The notes: a model not told the origin generated them from the sequence alone. Counted from the stretch's first letter, positions 11,391 through 23,914 are shown. The stretch: DNA of 64,000 nt from Actinernus sp. WN-2022 (GCA_030867875.1 JAOWCC010000577.1:72287012-72351011); one strand, 5' to 3'. Program-made: numbers and translations.

Positions 11391-13276
11391 TACTCTGCTA
11401 GCAGATGTTTAAAGGGGTGGTATCAATACCCTGCTAGCAGAGGTTTAAAGGGCCAGTATCAATACCCTGCTAGCAGAGGTTTAAAGGGCCAGTATCAATA
11501 CCCTGCTAGCAGAGGTTTAAAGGGTCAGTATCAACACCCTGCTAGCAGAGGTTTAAAGGGCCAGTATCAATACCCTGCTAGCAGAGGTTTAAAGGGCCAG
11601 TATCAATACCCTGCTAGCAGAGGTTTAAAGGGCCAGTATCAATACCCTGCTAGCAGAGGTTTAAAGGGCCAGTATCAATACCCTGCTAGCAGAGGTTTAA
11701 AGGGCCACTATCAATACCCTGCTAGCAGAGGTTTAAAGGGCCAGTATCAATACCCTGCTAGCAGAGGTTTAAAGGGCCACTATCAATACCCTGCTAGCAG
11801 AGGTTTAAAGGGCCACTATCAATACCCTGCTAGCAGAGGTTTAAAGGGCCAGTATCAATACCCTGCTAGCAGAGGTTTAAAGGGCCACTATCAATACCCT
11901 GCTAGCAGAGGTTTAAAGGGCCACTATCAATACCCTGCTAGCAGAGGTTTAAAGGGCCACTATCAATACCCTGCTGGCAGAGGTTTAAAGGGCCAGTATC
12001 AATACCCTGCTAGCAGAGGTTTAAAGGGCCACTATCAATACCCTGCTAGCAGAGGTTTAAAGGGCCAGTATCAATACCCTGCTAGCATAGGTTTAAAGGG
12101 CCACTATCAATACCCTGCTAGCAGAGGTTTAAAGGGCCAGTATCAATACCCTGCTAGCAGAGGTTTAAAGGGCCAGTATCAATACCCTGCTAGCAGAGGT
12201 TTAAAGGGCCAGTATCAATACCCTGCTAGCAGAGGTTTAAAGGGCCAGTATCAATACCCTGCTAGCAGAGGTTTAAAGGGCCACTATCAATACCCTGCTA
12301 GCAGAGGTTTAAAGGGCCAGTATCAATACCCTGCTAGCAGAGGTTTAAAGGGCCAGTATCAATACCCTGCTAGCAGAGGTTTAAAGGGCCAGTATCAATA
12401 CCCTGCTAGCAGAGGTTTAAAGGGCCAGTATCAACACCCTGCTAGCAGAGGTTTAAAGGGCCACGATCAATACCCTGCTAGCAGAGGTTTAAAGGGCCAC
12501 TATCAATACCCTGCTAGCAGAGGTTTAAAGGGCCACTATCAATACCCTGCTAGCAGAGGTTTAAAGGGCCACTATCAATACCCTGCTAGCAGAGGTTTAA
12601 AGGGCCAGTATCAATACCCTGCTAGCATAGGTTTAAAGGGCCACTATCAATACCCTGCTAGCAGAGGTTTAAAGGGCCAGTATCAATACCCTGCTAGCAG
12701 AGGTTTAAAGGGCCACTATCAATACCCTGCTAGCAGAGGTTTAAAGGGCCACTATCAATACCCTGCTAGCAGAGGTTTAAAGGGCCACTATCAATACCCT
12801 GCTAGCAGAGGTTTAAAGGGCCAGTATCAATACCCTGCTAGCAGAGGTTTAAAGGGCCACTATCAATACCCTGCTAGCAGAGGTTTAAAGGGCCACTATC
12901 AATACCCTGCTAGCAGAGGTTTAAAGGGCCACTATCAATACCCTGCTAGCAGAGGTTTAAAGGGCCACTATCAATACCCTGCTAGCAGAGGTTTAAAGGG
13001 CCAGTATCAATACCCTGCTAGCATAGGTTTAAAGGGCCACTATCAATACCCTGCTAGCAGAGGTTTAAAGGGCCACTATCAATACCCTGCTAGCAGAGGT
13101 TTAAAGGGCCAGTATCAATACCCTGCTAGCAGAGGTTTAAAGGGCCACTATCAATACCCTGCTAGCAGAGGTTTAAAGGGCCAGTATCAATACCCTGCTA
13201 GCATAGGTTTAAAGGGCCACTATCAATACCCTGCTAGCAGAGGTTTAAAGGGCCAGTATCAACACCCTGCTAGCAG
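11391..13276 (+). repeat. 36-bp minisatellite, about 53 copies
   Basis: The unit contains TACCCTGCTAGCAG, then AGGTTTAAAGGGCC, then AGTATCAA or ACTATCAA. Phase is kept for 1,872 bp (52 periods) plus a partial copy. Variants are few: a G/C switch in CCAG/CCAC, GCATAGG for GCAGAGG (four units), CAACACC for CAATACC, and single changes near 11531, 11976 and 12464. G forms dominate the left third and C forms the right. One plus frame (Y-P-A-S-R-G-L-K-G-Q/H-Y-Q) is open throughout but has no ATG. The array lies downstream of exon 2 of the minus-strand gene, possibly in its next intron. Confidence 0.95.
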
Positions 13277-13577
13277 GGTGGCTTGTACGCGATGAAATAC
13301 AGTCATTTTAGTGTGATCTTTCTTGAGATGGAGTTCATTTCTTAATCAGATTAATTTTTAACACTCGGGTCTCAGTTCCTCGCTCAACTCCAAAATGAAA
13401 AAAAAGGCAGACGAGTTAAATATGGCACATCTAAAATTAACTGTTTGAAAGTGGTCTTAAACTGCAGGAACTGCCCTTTCCCATTTGCGCTTGCAAGTCT
13501 TGCCTTGTCTAAAGTTTCCACCTGGCTATGGCCCTGTCATGCACAATACTGTATTAGTATAATATTATTATATATAC

Positions 13578-13715
13578 CTGCAACTGAGACTATGCGATGC
13601 CTTGCAATGCCATGAAAATCATCTTCAATAGAGATTGAGGGGTAGAGAGCTGTGGTTTCCTTTTCATCACTGCTGGGAGTATTGCCAGCTGTCTGTCTGT
13701 CCAGTTGTTCAAGTT
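13578..13715 (-). CDS. Probable exon 2 of an unrecognised acidic protein
   Basis: On the minus strand a pyrimidine-rich acceptor (CTTCCTCCAG) precedes an open 138-nt exon ending GTTGCAG followed by donor GTATAT. Both sides are phase 1, the same phase as the donor of the exon at 26120-26654. Joining the two keeps one open frame and continues a similar acidic, Ser/Thr-rich composition. The exon encodes 46 residues including the LEQLDRQTAGN and PSISIEDDF stretches. No domain recognised. The join is inferred from phase, composition and orientation; the 12.4-kb intron between is filled with transposons. Further exons would lie below 13578 and I did not find them. Confidence 0.55.
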
Positions 13716-15925
13716 CTGGAGGAAGATCAGTCATGGAGGTTAGAACAGGGGAAGATGTGTAAAATAGCCTTGTACAGACAGTCAATATCATTTATCAATT
13801 CTCCTGATTGGCTACGACAATGCTTTATTTTATTGCTACATGTACATCCACAGCATGCAGTGCATGCAGTTGGAATCGGTATGTTTCTGTTTTATTTAAC
13901 AAATAAATGATTTGGACTTTTTTTCCTTAATATATTTGCACAACAGATATACAGTGATACAAAGATCTCAAATTTCCTTTAAAATTTAAAAAAGGGGAAA
14001 AAAGTATTTTCCCACAGAAATATAGTTTTGGTTAGCCTGAATTTCAGCAGTCTCCTCCGGTTCGTTCCTCCGAACCGTTCCTCCGAACCTCCGGTCACCA
14101 TGATCTCGCTATTTGCCGTGCTGTTTCAGGCCCTTTCAGACTCCTGCAAATCGCTGTCACTGGCATTTAAGGCTTTGTCCCTCAAGGACTTTTCGTCTTT
14201 TCCATTTTCCAAGTCATAAGAAAACTAGAACCGGCTATAAAATGTTCTCGATGCGGCGCATAGCTTTGATCGGAAATCAACATTGCATTGTCTGGAAATC
14301 TTGTGCTATTTTCTATGCTTTCGATTTTCAACCAAAATAGAGTTTTTAAAAAGCTCTAACTCAAGAAGAATTTATTCGATTTGTCTGAATTTTTTACAAA
14401 ATGTCAATTGATATCTCTGCTGCAAACATTTGTTGGGGAATTGGGAAATCCTGAAAATAGAGCTCTTGACGGTGTTTCCCGCATATCTACTCGGATTATG
14501 TTTTCGCCTTTTCATCGAAAGCATGATAACTTTTGAACTACATTGTACATTGTAAATCAAATTTTTATATTCCCCTACACGGTTTTGTAATACGATTCCT
14601 CCGAAATGCGACAAAAGCAACCATAAAATATTTTTGGAGTTGGAGCTTTCACTAGATCTGAGAAATGGGGGGATCGCGGAAAATTTTCAAAATCCCTCCC
14701 ACCCACCAAAAGAAATGAGCAAGCTGAATTTGTACAGAAAAATAATGAAGTGAGGCAATATCACCCAGAAAAAAAATCTGGTTCTGATGCCAGAAAAAAA
14801 TTCTTGCAGCAACTGAGGAGTCGTAAAAAATTTTTTGAGCCCCCTCACCATCAATTTTCAAATGGTCCATCCCTAAATCTAGTTGCCAATGAGAATAAAG
14901 CTTTCAGCGTTAATTTTGTATTTGTGTTGCAAAAACGTTTCTTCAACAAGGGCAATAAAGTGGTTCAATGTTATAAAATGCGTAACGTTCAAAAACAAAA
15001 TAGTCAGACAAAGCAGTCATGCTGAAAGATAATACCATTAAATTAGCGTCACGCCACGGCTGCAAGAGCTCAAGTGACCCATATAACAGTCCGTTTCATA
15101 CTGAAACCTATATTTAGCGGGGCCATTTCACGTCTGCTTAAAAAAAAGGAAATTTTAGATGTTCGTATCGCTGTATCACTGTATCATTGTATCACTGTAT
15201 CTTGGTATCTCCGTATCATTGTCTCTTGTAACACGTTATGTACCAAGCCAATAAAATCACACTTCCCACGAAGTTGGTGGCACTCTTGTTGTGTGAAAAA
15301 CCAGACAATCAGTCTTCACGGCTGAAAGCACATAATTATTATACATGTACATGTATGCCCCCTTGCAGGCAAAAATAAGGCGTATGCCGCATTTTTGTCA
15401 TGAGCCCAAGACAATAGGATTGTGACGCCATCCAAATTAATGCATATGCCGCAATTCTGATCAGGTACGCCGCAAGTCAACAAATTTTGAAGGATTGACA
15501 GATCTGAGTTGAAACTACAGTTCCAAGCTAAAGTTTATCAAATGAACTAAAAACACCAAACCAGTGCCGGGATGGTGTTTTGAACAAATGTCAGGATTAT
15601 CTGTTTATAGAACGTTTTTAGTCCTTCGTGAAAGCTCCAGAGGCTTCAATTGAGTAACAGATTGAGGGCATCGTTTGAACGGTTGCTTCTAGCGTTCGAA
15701 TGGCGAAGTGATTGTTCGAACGGATTGAGTGGAACGGTTTTGTAAAACATTCGAATGATTTATAAAATCGTTTAAACGGTTTCTCTATCTATGCGAACGC
15801 GCCACGGGGTAGATGAATAATTGCTAATTCTTTATCTATGCGAACGCTTATGTGCTTGCTCAACTCACAAAAACCAGCTGAAAACCAGCCACAAAAATCA
15901 AGTTGGAGACTCGGCAGCACCCGGC
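13716..15925 (-). other. Proximal part of the proposed 12.4-kb intron
   Basis: No coding exon recognised. At about 14034 there is one end (TAGCCTGAATTTCAGC then GTCTCCTCCGG) of the element family seen complete at 28251-29148; its partner end is not found nearby. Around 15165-15220 there is a short run of TGTATCA-like repeats, and 15660-15800 is rich in GTTCGAACGG-like motifs. At 15261-15330 there is a stretch that recurs in the same orientation at about 24718-24785. Confidence 0.4.
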
Positions 15926-16175
15926 AAGGGCTCCTAGGGGGTCCCCGGGAAAGGGGGTGCTTGGAGACTAGGCTGGCCTGGCGGGCAATTCTAGGGGGTC
16001 CCCGGAAAAGGGGTGCGGGGAGACTCGGGTGGGCCTGGTGGGTGATCCTAGGAGGTCCCTGTGATAGGGGGGTTGGGAGGTTCGGTGGGTGCTGGTGGTT
16101 GATCCTAGGGGATCCCTGGAAAAGGGGGCTGGGAGACTCGATGGGGGCTTGCAGGCTATCCAAGGAACCCCCACA
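15926..16175. repeat. G-rich tandem repeat of about 62 bp, four copies
   Basis: Each unit has CTAGGGGGTCCCCGG or a close variant, an AAAAGGGG run and GGGAGACTCG. Because the period is near a multiple of three, both strands stay open: a Gly/Trp-rich frame on plus and a Pro-rich frame on minus. These 125-codon frames are explained by the repeat and I do not call them genes. Confidence 0.75.
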
Positions 16176-16579
16176 TTATATACTACTCACTGTATCAAAT
16201 CTTCTTGAGTTTTGATTTTAGTCTTTTTAACTTCGTCACTTTGTGATGAGTTAATAAAATACCCCACCTGCTAAAATAGTTTTAAAGTGCTCTGCAACCT
16301 GTAATGGGATGGTAAGTTAACTTCAGTGAACTTCTACATTCAGTGCCACGCGCCATGACTCGGGGACTCGTGACAGTCGATGAACTGACTTAATTTATAC
16401 AGCTGACTAGTACGTAAAATGTTTCAAAATTAACTACATTGTACTCAAAATTCGGCTGCTGACAATAGATGGTAAATCTATTTTTTGAATACTTCTTCCT
16501 TCTGTACTGCCACATACATGTAAACTGATGAACTGACTAATAAAACAAAGTTTCAAAAGAAATTTCTCAAAACTTGGCC

Positions 16580-17339
16580 ACCTAGACGAACATTTCAAAA
16601 TAATTAAACTTCTCAAAATGCAAACACTTCTAAGTCTAAGTATAAAAGGCTTCAAAATAAACTTCTTGAAATGTCAACAGCTCAACGATTTAGTGGCTAG
16701 CCGTTGGTGGCTCAGAAGTTTTGGTGTCTAGCCACCTACGGTTAAGCTGTCTAGTGGTTTGGTGGCACTAACGGTAAACTCTAGTGGCACTAATGCCACT
16801 AAAAGCTGTTAGTCCCATCTGGCATTTAGTGGTAGTTGAAAAGTTTTTGAGTGGGACTGTATCACTTCATGTGAAGTGAAATTTCCCTTTTGGTGAAGTG
16901 AATTATCACTTCACGTGAAGTGAAATTTCCCTTTTGGTGAATTGAAATATCACCTCATGTGAAGTGATATTTCACTTCACCAAAAGGGAAATTTCACCTA
17001 AGGAAAGTGAAATTTCCCTTTTAGGGGATATACAATCCTGCTCAAAAACTTTGCAATCACCACTAAATGCCAGACAGCACTAACAGCTTTTAGCGGCGTT
17101 AGTGCCACCAACTTTTACCGTTAGTGCCACCAAACCACTAGATGGCTTGAACCGTAGGTGGCTAGCCACCAAACATCTAGCGCCATCGACGGCTAGCGAC
17201 CAAAAGTTCTGAGCCACCAACGGCTAGCCACTAAATCGTTGAGCTGCCGACGTTTCAAGAAGTTTATTTTGAAGCCTTTTATGTGCTGACTTGAAGTGTT
17301 TTGCATCTTGAGAAGTTTAATTATTTTGAAATGTTCGTA
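16580..17339. mobile_element. Inverted-repeat insertion in the left arm
   Basis: This block is absent from the right arm of the large element: there GGCC is followed directly by TACAGTGCTG. Its own arms match, from ACGAACATTTCAAAATAATT through GCTCAACGATTTAGTGGCTA and the repeated TAGCCAC and TTAGTGCCAC motifs. The centre (16858-17020) is a cluster of short palindromes such as TCACTTCACGTGAAGTGA. A partial relative lies at about 24940-25150. Confidence 0.65.
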
Positions 17340-17371
17340 TACAGTGCAGCTCGAAAGTAAGTGTGCAGACA

Positions 17372-17535
17372 CGCGGGCAAATCCGCGGACAGTCCGCGGG
17401 CAGTCCGCGGGCAGTCCGTGGGCAGTCCGCGGGCAGTCCGCGGGCAGTCCGCGGGCAGTCCGCGGGCAGTCCGCGGGCAGTCCGCGGGCAGTCCGCGGGC
17501 AGACTTCGGGCAGTCCGCGGGCAGACTTCGGGCAA
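17372..17535. repeat. 11-bp tandem array GCAGTCCGCGG (left)
   Basis: About 13 near-identical copies of an 11-bp unit, the last ones changed to GCAGACTTCGG. All three plus frames and all minus frames are open because 11 is not a multiple of three and the unit lacks stops, so the overlapping ORFs here are artefacts. Confidence 0.9.
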
Positions 17536-17639
17536 TACACCTACATTTGTAACGAGTTTCGTGTTCGATTACCCAAAAAAAGTTACCGAGTTTTGAATTA
17601 ATACGTACGTTGTTTCTTTGCGAAAGCATTTTTATTTTA

Positions 17640-18850
17640 AAGCGAAGAAGCCAGACATTGGCGTTCGTGTTTGTAAACTGACTATTGAAAATAAAAATAC
17701 TCGCGACTAGACTGCTGACACAAGTTTATTCTTGTGTCTCTTCGAGAGTTGTGTTCTATTTTTGAACACCGCCGTCCGTGTTTGTAAACTGAGTAAGGCA
17801 AGCGCCGCTTTAAATGAAAATACTCACGACTGTTAAGACTCGCTCATACGCGGCAAAAGTTTATTCTTGTCTCACTTCAAGAGTTGTGTTCTATTTTCGA
17901 ACACCGCCGTTCGTGTTTGTAAACTAAGGCCGCTTTAAATGAAAAGACTCACGACTATAGACTCGCTCATACGCGGCAAAACATTCTCTCACTTCAAGAG
18001 TGTTCTATTTTAGAACACTGGCTTTCGTGTTTGTAAACTGGGATCCTTAAACTGAGTAAGACAAGCACTTTTAATAAATGTAAATACTCACGACCAGACT
18101 CGCTCATACGCGGCAAAAGTTTATTCTTGTCTCACTTCAAGAGTTGTTCTATTTTCGAACACCGCCGTTCGTGTTTGTAAACTGACTAAGGCCGCTTTAA
18201 ATGAAAATATGTGGCAAAACATTATTGTCTCACTTCAAGAGTTGTGTTCTATTTTAGAACACTGGCGTTCGTGTTTGTAAACCGACTAAGACAAGTGCTT
18301 TACAGCGATTCTCAGTGACACGCGCCCGTTTTAAAATTTGTCTCCGACGAAGAAGTTGCGTTTTGGTGGACGTCAATCATTTGTTTCCATGACAATTCAT
18401 TAATTTTCTGTCACGGAGTTCCGAACTTTCAGCTTTCCTACGTAAGGATCCATCTCCGAGAAGGATTTCGTCGGATTAATCCTAATCCGGATTTCTTGGA
18501 TTTGTATTACTCAGGGTATTACTGTAAAGCTTTGCCTTTTTGGGGGAAAAGTAAAAAGTCTGGTTTCGAGTATTAATTAGTCTAATGTCAGGGACTTAGA
18601 CTAATTAATACTCAAAATCTGACAGTTGCTATAACAACAATTTCGTTTTTTGGGAGCAGTGTAATCCGTGCAATCCGAAAGCACCCTAAAGCTAAGGCCA
18701 CACTTATCCGATTATTGAGAAAATGCTGGGGACATTAGGCATTACGAGCGCTTTAAATGAAAGTACTCATAAAATAGACTCGCTCAAACACGGAAAGTTT
18801 ATTCTTGTCTCATTTGAAGAGTTGTTTGGAACACTGCCGGATGCCGTCCA
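17640..18850. repeat. Irregular tandem repeat of about 140 bp
   Basis: About six copies share TTGTGTTCTATTTT, GAACACCGCC, GTTCGTGTTTGTAAACTGA, GCCGCTTTAAATGAAAATAC and ACTCGCTCATACGCGGC, each with different deletions; a further partial copy is at about 18740-18850. It forms the core of the large inverted-repeat element. No ORF of note. Confidence 0.7.
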
Positions 18851-19063
18851 GACTCTCTGATGCTGCAAAAGTTTAATTCCTGAAGCCCGCCGCACACGAG
18901 AGCTCTCGGTTTTAATAGCTAACGGGCACGAGAGGTCGTTTGCTAAGTTGTTGGCTTTATAAAGCTTATAGCTTTCGTTTGCGGCGGGCTTAAGTTCAGG
19001 TGATCGATTAACCGTAAAGTTACTAAGCTTCTTCAGTTTATTACTTTGTGAAAGCTTTATATT

Positions 19064-19243
19064 TTAAGGCAGTCTGCCTGAAGTCTGCCCGCGGACTGCC
19101 TGAAGTCTGCCCGCGGACTGCCTAAAGTCTGCCCGCGGACTGCCTGAAGTCTGCCCGCGGACTGCCTGAAGTCTGCCCGCGGACTGCCTGAAGTCTGCCC
19201 GCGGACTGCCCGCGGACTGCCTGCGGACTGCCCGCGGGCGTCT
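19064..19243. repeat. Inverted counterpart of the GCAGTCCGCGG array (right)
   Basis: About 16 units alternating between CTGCCTGAAGT and CTGCCCGCGGA forms, in reverse orientation to the array at 17372-17535. It leads outward into the same flanking sequence (GTCTGCACACTTAC). This is what identifies the two regions as arms of a single element. Confidence 0.9.
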
Positions 19244-20118
19244 GCACACTTACTTTCGAACAGCACTGTAGGCCAAGTTTTGATAAATTTCTTTTGAAAC
19301 ATTTGTTTTATTAGTCAGTTCATCGGTTTACGTGGTAGTACTGAAGGAAGAAGTATTCAACTAAAATAAATTTACCATCTAGTGTCAGTGGCCGAGTTTT
19401 GAGTACCGTATTCACTCACGGATAAGCCGCACTCGCAGATAAGCTGCACACCAAGGTTAGATGCTTGATTCAGGGAAAAAAAGTTTTTTGAAAGAATGTC
19501 AAACGTACATGTACATTGTATAAACCTTCATCAGACTTTCAAACTGGAGAAAATTCCCAAAGTTGTACCTGTAATTTCAGCTCTGAAATAATATAAACTT
19601 CATGTCTACATACTTAGATAATAAAAAAAAGATTATATGATTTATCCTTCCATAGTGTTTGTTTACTGGGATCTGTTCATTCAGATCACTTTTTAGATCG
19701 AGTTTTACATGTCAACTAAGCCAACAACGTGCCCGTAGTTTAGTAACCAGGCACCTGTTGGAAGAGAGAGAACTGGACACTAAAAGTTTTGTTTTCGCTG
19801 AACGAAGTCAAAACAACATGGAGTAGTTTGCTTTTTCATCAGCTGTCTGTTGCTATCGTGCCTAAAAGGATATCCGGAAGCCATCTATTGGAGAAAAACT
19901 TGTTACTCAAAGAGAGGTGGAAGATCTGTTCGACGAATTTGCTGTTAAAGTGCAAAGCTGCAAAGAAACATTGTGCCATTTAGCGTGGAATTTAATCACT
20001 TGCGGAGGAACAAATATTCACAACATAAACGGATCTGTTAGGAGCCACCAAACTTGCAAAAGCAATGGCCAGTGCTTACTTTCTTTTGGTTTGCTGTAGT
20101 TTTTATTAGTATAGCTTA

Positions 20119-23100
20119 GGGAGTACGTCCAAATATCGGGCGGAAATCCGATTATCGGAATCGGATCCGATGCCCTTTCCGATACTTGAGCATCGGAAAA
20201 ATGTAGAGGTACTTTCAAGTCTTGTCCGATTCCGATGCAAATATTCCGATCCGATCCGATCCGATCCGATTGAACAATTTAACAGTGACTTAATTGTTCG
20301 GAACTCACATCGATCTGTCCGATTTCCAAGTTGCTCTATTAAATTTTTGTAAACATGATTTACGCCATCATGAGTTGACATAAACCCAAGTTCAACTCAG
20401 TGGAGCCGAACTCAATTGTTGTGCTGCTCAGGCAGCGATCCCACGCTTTGGAAAACAACAAACAGACCCCAAACAAACAGACATGAAGATCGAACTACAT
20501 TTTTATTCGACCCGATAGAGCAACGGACATTGCATTGCATTTCGAAGAAATTTCGGCAAGCGTACGTGTTCATTGCACAATAATATTTCGTATTTTAACC
20601 TTTCTTCCACCAGGATCGATTTAACGCGTGACAAATTCGAATTCATGACAAACAGTTTTACAAAGTACAGCTATACAGTAAGATGGTTTATAATAAAAGT
20701 CCCTATCAATCATGAACTGTCACTGAACCAGACGCGTGTCTCATTTCTGACACATACTGCGGGGGCGCAATTAATTTCCATTTACGCGAACTGACTGATC
20801 TGATCCGATGCATTTAAAGCTCTTTTAATTCAAAAGGAATTGCACTTTCCCAGTAGAAGTTTTCTGGTAAGAGTATAGAAGTTTTTGCACGTCTTGATCA
20901 ATATGACAAACGTTGCTTCAAAACTCTGTTGATCGATGTTCTGTAAAATATCAGACTGACACGTTCACGCCTGACTGATTTGCACGTGGAAATTCAGACT
21001 CCAAGAGGAGTTGAGATTTTTATACGCAAACATTTACAATGATTTCTGCCGAAACCTTTTAATACTAGTAACAAGACAAGTATCTGCCGTAAATGTGAAA
21101 CTACACTGAAGCAAAAGTTTATTTGGTGTTATGCTTTGCGCTCAGCGAGTGAGTCAAGCTTTAAAGCGGGCCACATACCGCCGGTCTGGGAACTATTAGC
21201 GAGCAGCCGTTGTTTTGTTTATTTTATGGCTCACGATATTTCATGCTGCATGGTCCGAATTTACTTGAAAACTTCATGCAATGACTTTTACAAAGATCTG
21301 GAAGGCTGACGGATCTGAATATTATTGATACGGTAACCTTTACAAAATTTAACACTTCCATTCCTTTAGTATATTACCCTTCCGGCCTTCGATTCAAACC
21401 GGGTTCAAAGCATCAGATTTCTATTCTTAGCCTGATTATACTGACTGAACTGAAGTAAACTCTACAGTTGTCTTCCTGTACCGTTCGAAAATGAGCCGAA
21501 AAGTTCAGTTAGTCAAAGACCAAATAAAGTTTACAACTCAGGTTGGTCGAATTGACCGAGTGGATCGAAATTACGAAGCGACATTTCGAAGAAGCGAAGT
21601 TTCGTGCGGGCTTCCTTATCGTCAGCTAGCTATTGTTGGTGTACATATCATGTGTCCTATCTTTAATGATGCTACACTATGAAGAAATTTAGAGAAGTTG
21701 GGGAAGCAAAGAAAAAAAGTGTCAATATCAAAACTAAAACAACGACCATTGAAGTAGCAAGAAACTGGCATATTTCCACGCCGCTTGCGTATGGCGTACC
21801 ATCCCCGCCAAAATTCATGGTTTGAATTCGAAGTTCTTCACATGAATTTTACACTCAAGTAGAATATTTCATATTGTTATTTTGTATTTTATAAGCTTTA
21901 TCAAGGTTTCAACATACATGTACGTGTTTTATATTTGTCGTTCAAGTTTTAAATTCGAGATTGTTACTGTTCATTCTAAACTCCACGTCATGCATTCGTC
22001 GTTCGAGTTTCACATTACAAAGTTGACGACTTTTATTTTCAACTCGACGTTTTGAATTGAACTTCACGCTTCAGTAACTTCCCGGTTGACCTTGGGAACC
22101 GTTGACATAAACAACGCAGGCGCAACAGTCAGTCGATCACAAAATGGCGGCAGAGTTTGTATTCTCCGTAGTTCAAGAAACAATTCAACGACTCGATAAC
22201 TGCCAACAGGAGGATGATTATAGTAGCATAGTGCTTCGTTTAGAGACAATGTTTTGTCATAACTCGATATTGAAGAACTTGTGGACAAACAAACTACGAG
22301 TGCAAAGTACACAGGTAAAGGTTGTGATCGTCAACCCTAACGAGAAGAGTAGAAACGAGAAGCTCAGTCTTTCTCTGAGGAGTCGAAGTCCATCCGCTTA
22401 GTGAATGTTTGCCGAAAGAAATGGACGACCGTTGCATAAATGTATTGAGGCGGATTTCTGATTATTTCCTCTACTGTACATCGCTACTAAGTTCAACGGC
22501 CGTGAAGTCAATACTGCCGGATTGCATCTTTGCAATTTGGTCGACAATAGTACTTTTCAGTGGCGAATTAAATCACGGTTTGTTGTCGAGTTCTCTTTAC
22601 CGTAAATATCATACTCTTTCCAAAGCCTGTCGAAAGCACAGCCAGAACATCTTTACCTAGAAGCCTAGGCTCTGTATAGCTTCCTCCTGCTCCGTTTTCA
22701 AAGTACCTTTACCCAGCCGCGGAGAAAGAAGCGAGCAGCTGTGTTCTCTCTAGAAAAGCTTTGGAACCAAGGTAAAGGCGAAGGAGGGTAAAGGCGAAGG
22801 CGAACTTTGAAAACGGAGCAGGAGGAAGCTGTAGCAGAGCCTACTTCTAAGTAAAGATCTTCTGGCGCTATGGAAAGAGCATGATATTTACGGTTTACGA
22901 ACTTGCAAAAGAGAACTCGACAACAAACCTCTCGCAGTTCGCCGCTTTCTCCGCTGAAAGCAGGCTATCTGCAACACGGCGAAGGGCAGCTTTCGTATTC
23001 AGTCTTAACGGGTTCCATAGTCAGTAGAACACAGAGATCAAGCACGTGTGTTGTTCCTGTCTCATCTGCGCCTACGTAGCGCCTGCGTTTATTACCAGAC

Positions 23101-23914
23101 CCGTAACAACTCCAAGGATGACTACCGAGGAGTTCTGGGTACGAGGTTCCCAAGGTCAACCGGGAAGTTACTGAAGCGTGAAGTTCAATTCAAAACGTCG
23201 AGTTGAAAATAAAAGTCGTCAACTTTGTAATGTGAAACTCGAACGACGAATGCATGACGTGGAGCTTAGAATGAACAGTAACAATCTCGAATGCAAAACT
23301 TGAACGACAAATATAAAACACGTATGTTGAAACCTTGATAAAGCTTATAAAATACAAAATAACAATATGAAATATTCTACTTGAGTGTAAAATTCATGTG
23401 AAGAACTTCGAATTCAAACCATGAATTTTGGCGGGGATGGTACGCCATACTTGCGGAGCTAACAAACATTTCGATCTACAGTACACTGTTTTAAATCTCC
23501 TACATGTATCTATCATTAGTCCGTGTTTTAGTAAAGTTTTAATTAACTTTCATTAGGATTTTAATAATGCCCCAGCTATTTGCAATCGCTTCAAAGTTCG
23601 TTTGGTTGCTTATTAAGCGAATGCAGAAAACCGTGCTTTTCCTAGCGCGTAGCGATCAGGTTTAATGGGTTGTGGTGGCGGCTGCATGCAGTACTGAACA
23701 TAGCAATTTGGAAGGTCATCTGACAGATCAAAGACTGATACATATTTCCGTTCCGATTCTTCCGATTCTTTCGGTACCGATACTGTACTTATTTCCGATT
23801 CCCATTCTATCGGCACCGATTCAATCGGGTGGACCTTCAGTGACATCGGAATCGGATCTATTACCGAATGATCGGAATCGGTCAGAACCGATTCCGATAT
23901 TTGGACGCGCTCCC
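20119..23914. mobile_element. 3.8-kb TIR element with 3-bp TTA duplication
   Basis: It starts GGGAG-TA-CGTCCAAATATCGG and ends with the inverted CCGATATTTGGACG-CG-CTCCC, flanked by TTA (20116-20118 and 23915-23917). The uninterrupted copy at 2535-2540 has a single CTTAGTATTT, proving insertion with a 3-bp duplication. TTA plus G-rich ends fits PIF/Harbinger. Subterminal regions (20135-20280, 23740-23900) are full of CCGATTCCGAT-like motifs on both sides. No transposase or Myb-like ORF recognised, so it looks non-autonomous. It contains the foldback element at 21790-23449. Confidence 0.8.
21790..23449. mobile_element. Foldback element with long inverted arms
   Basis: The ends TATGGCGTACCATCCCCGCC are perfectly inverted. 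The arms match almost base for base for about 360 bp (21790-22125 against 23140-23449) and again around 22575-22700 against 22795-22935. The flanks share CTTGCG (21784-21789 and 23450-23455). The left arm carries an ATG ORF at 22144-22401 (84 codons beginning MAAEFVFSVVQE) of good coding texture that is not matched in the right arm. I do not recognise it; a captured host fragment or transposase remnant are both possible. Confidence 0.75.

Noticed and set aside
11391..13276. CRISPR-like array
   Set aside because: Units are contiguous 36-bp repeats with single-base variants and no unique spacers, in a eukaryotic context: a minisatellite.
15789..16215. 125-codon Pro-rich and Gly-rich ORFs on opposite strands
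   Set aside because: Four-copy G-rich tandem repeat; both strands are open because of the repeat, and no flanking splice sites or domains were seen.
17193..17629. Six overlapping ORFs of 60-115 codons with Arg-Gly-Gln-Ser-Ala or Pro-Arg-Thr-Ala repeats
   Set aside because: All are frames of the 11-bp GCAGTCCGCGG array, which has no stop in any frame; not genes. The same holds for 19057-19302.
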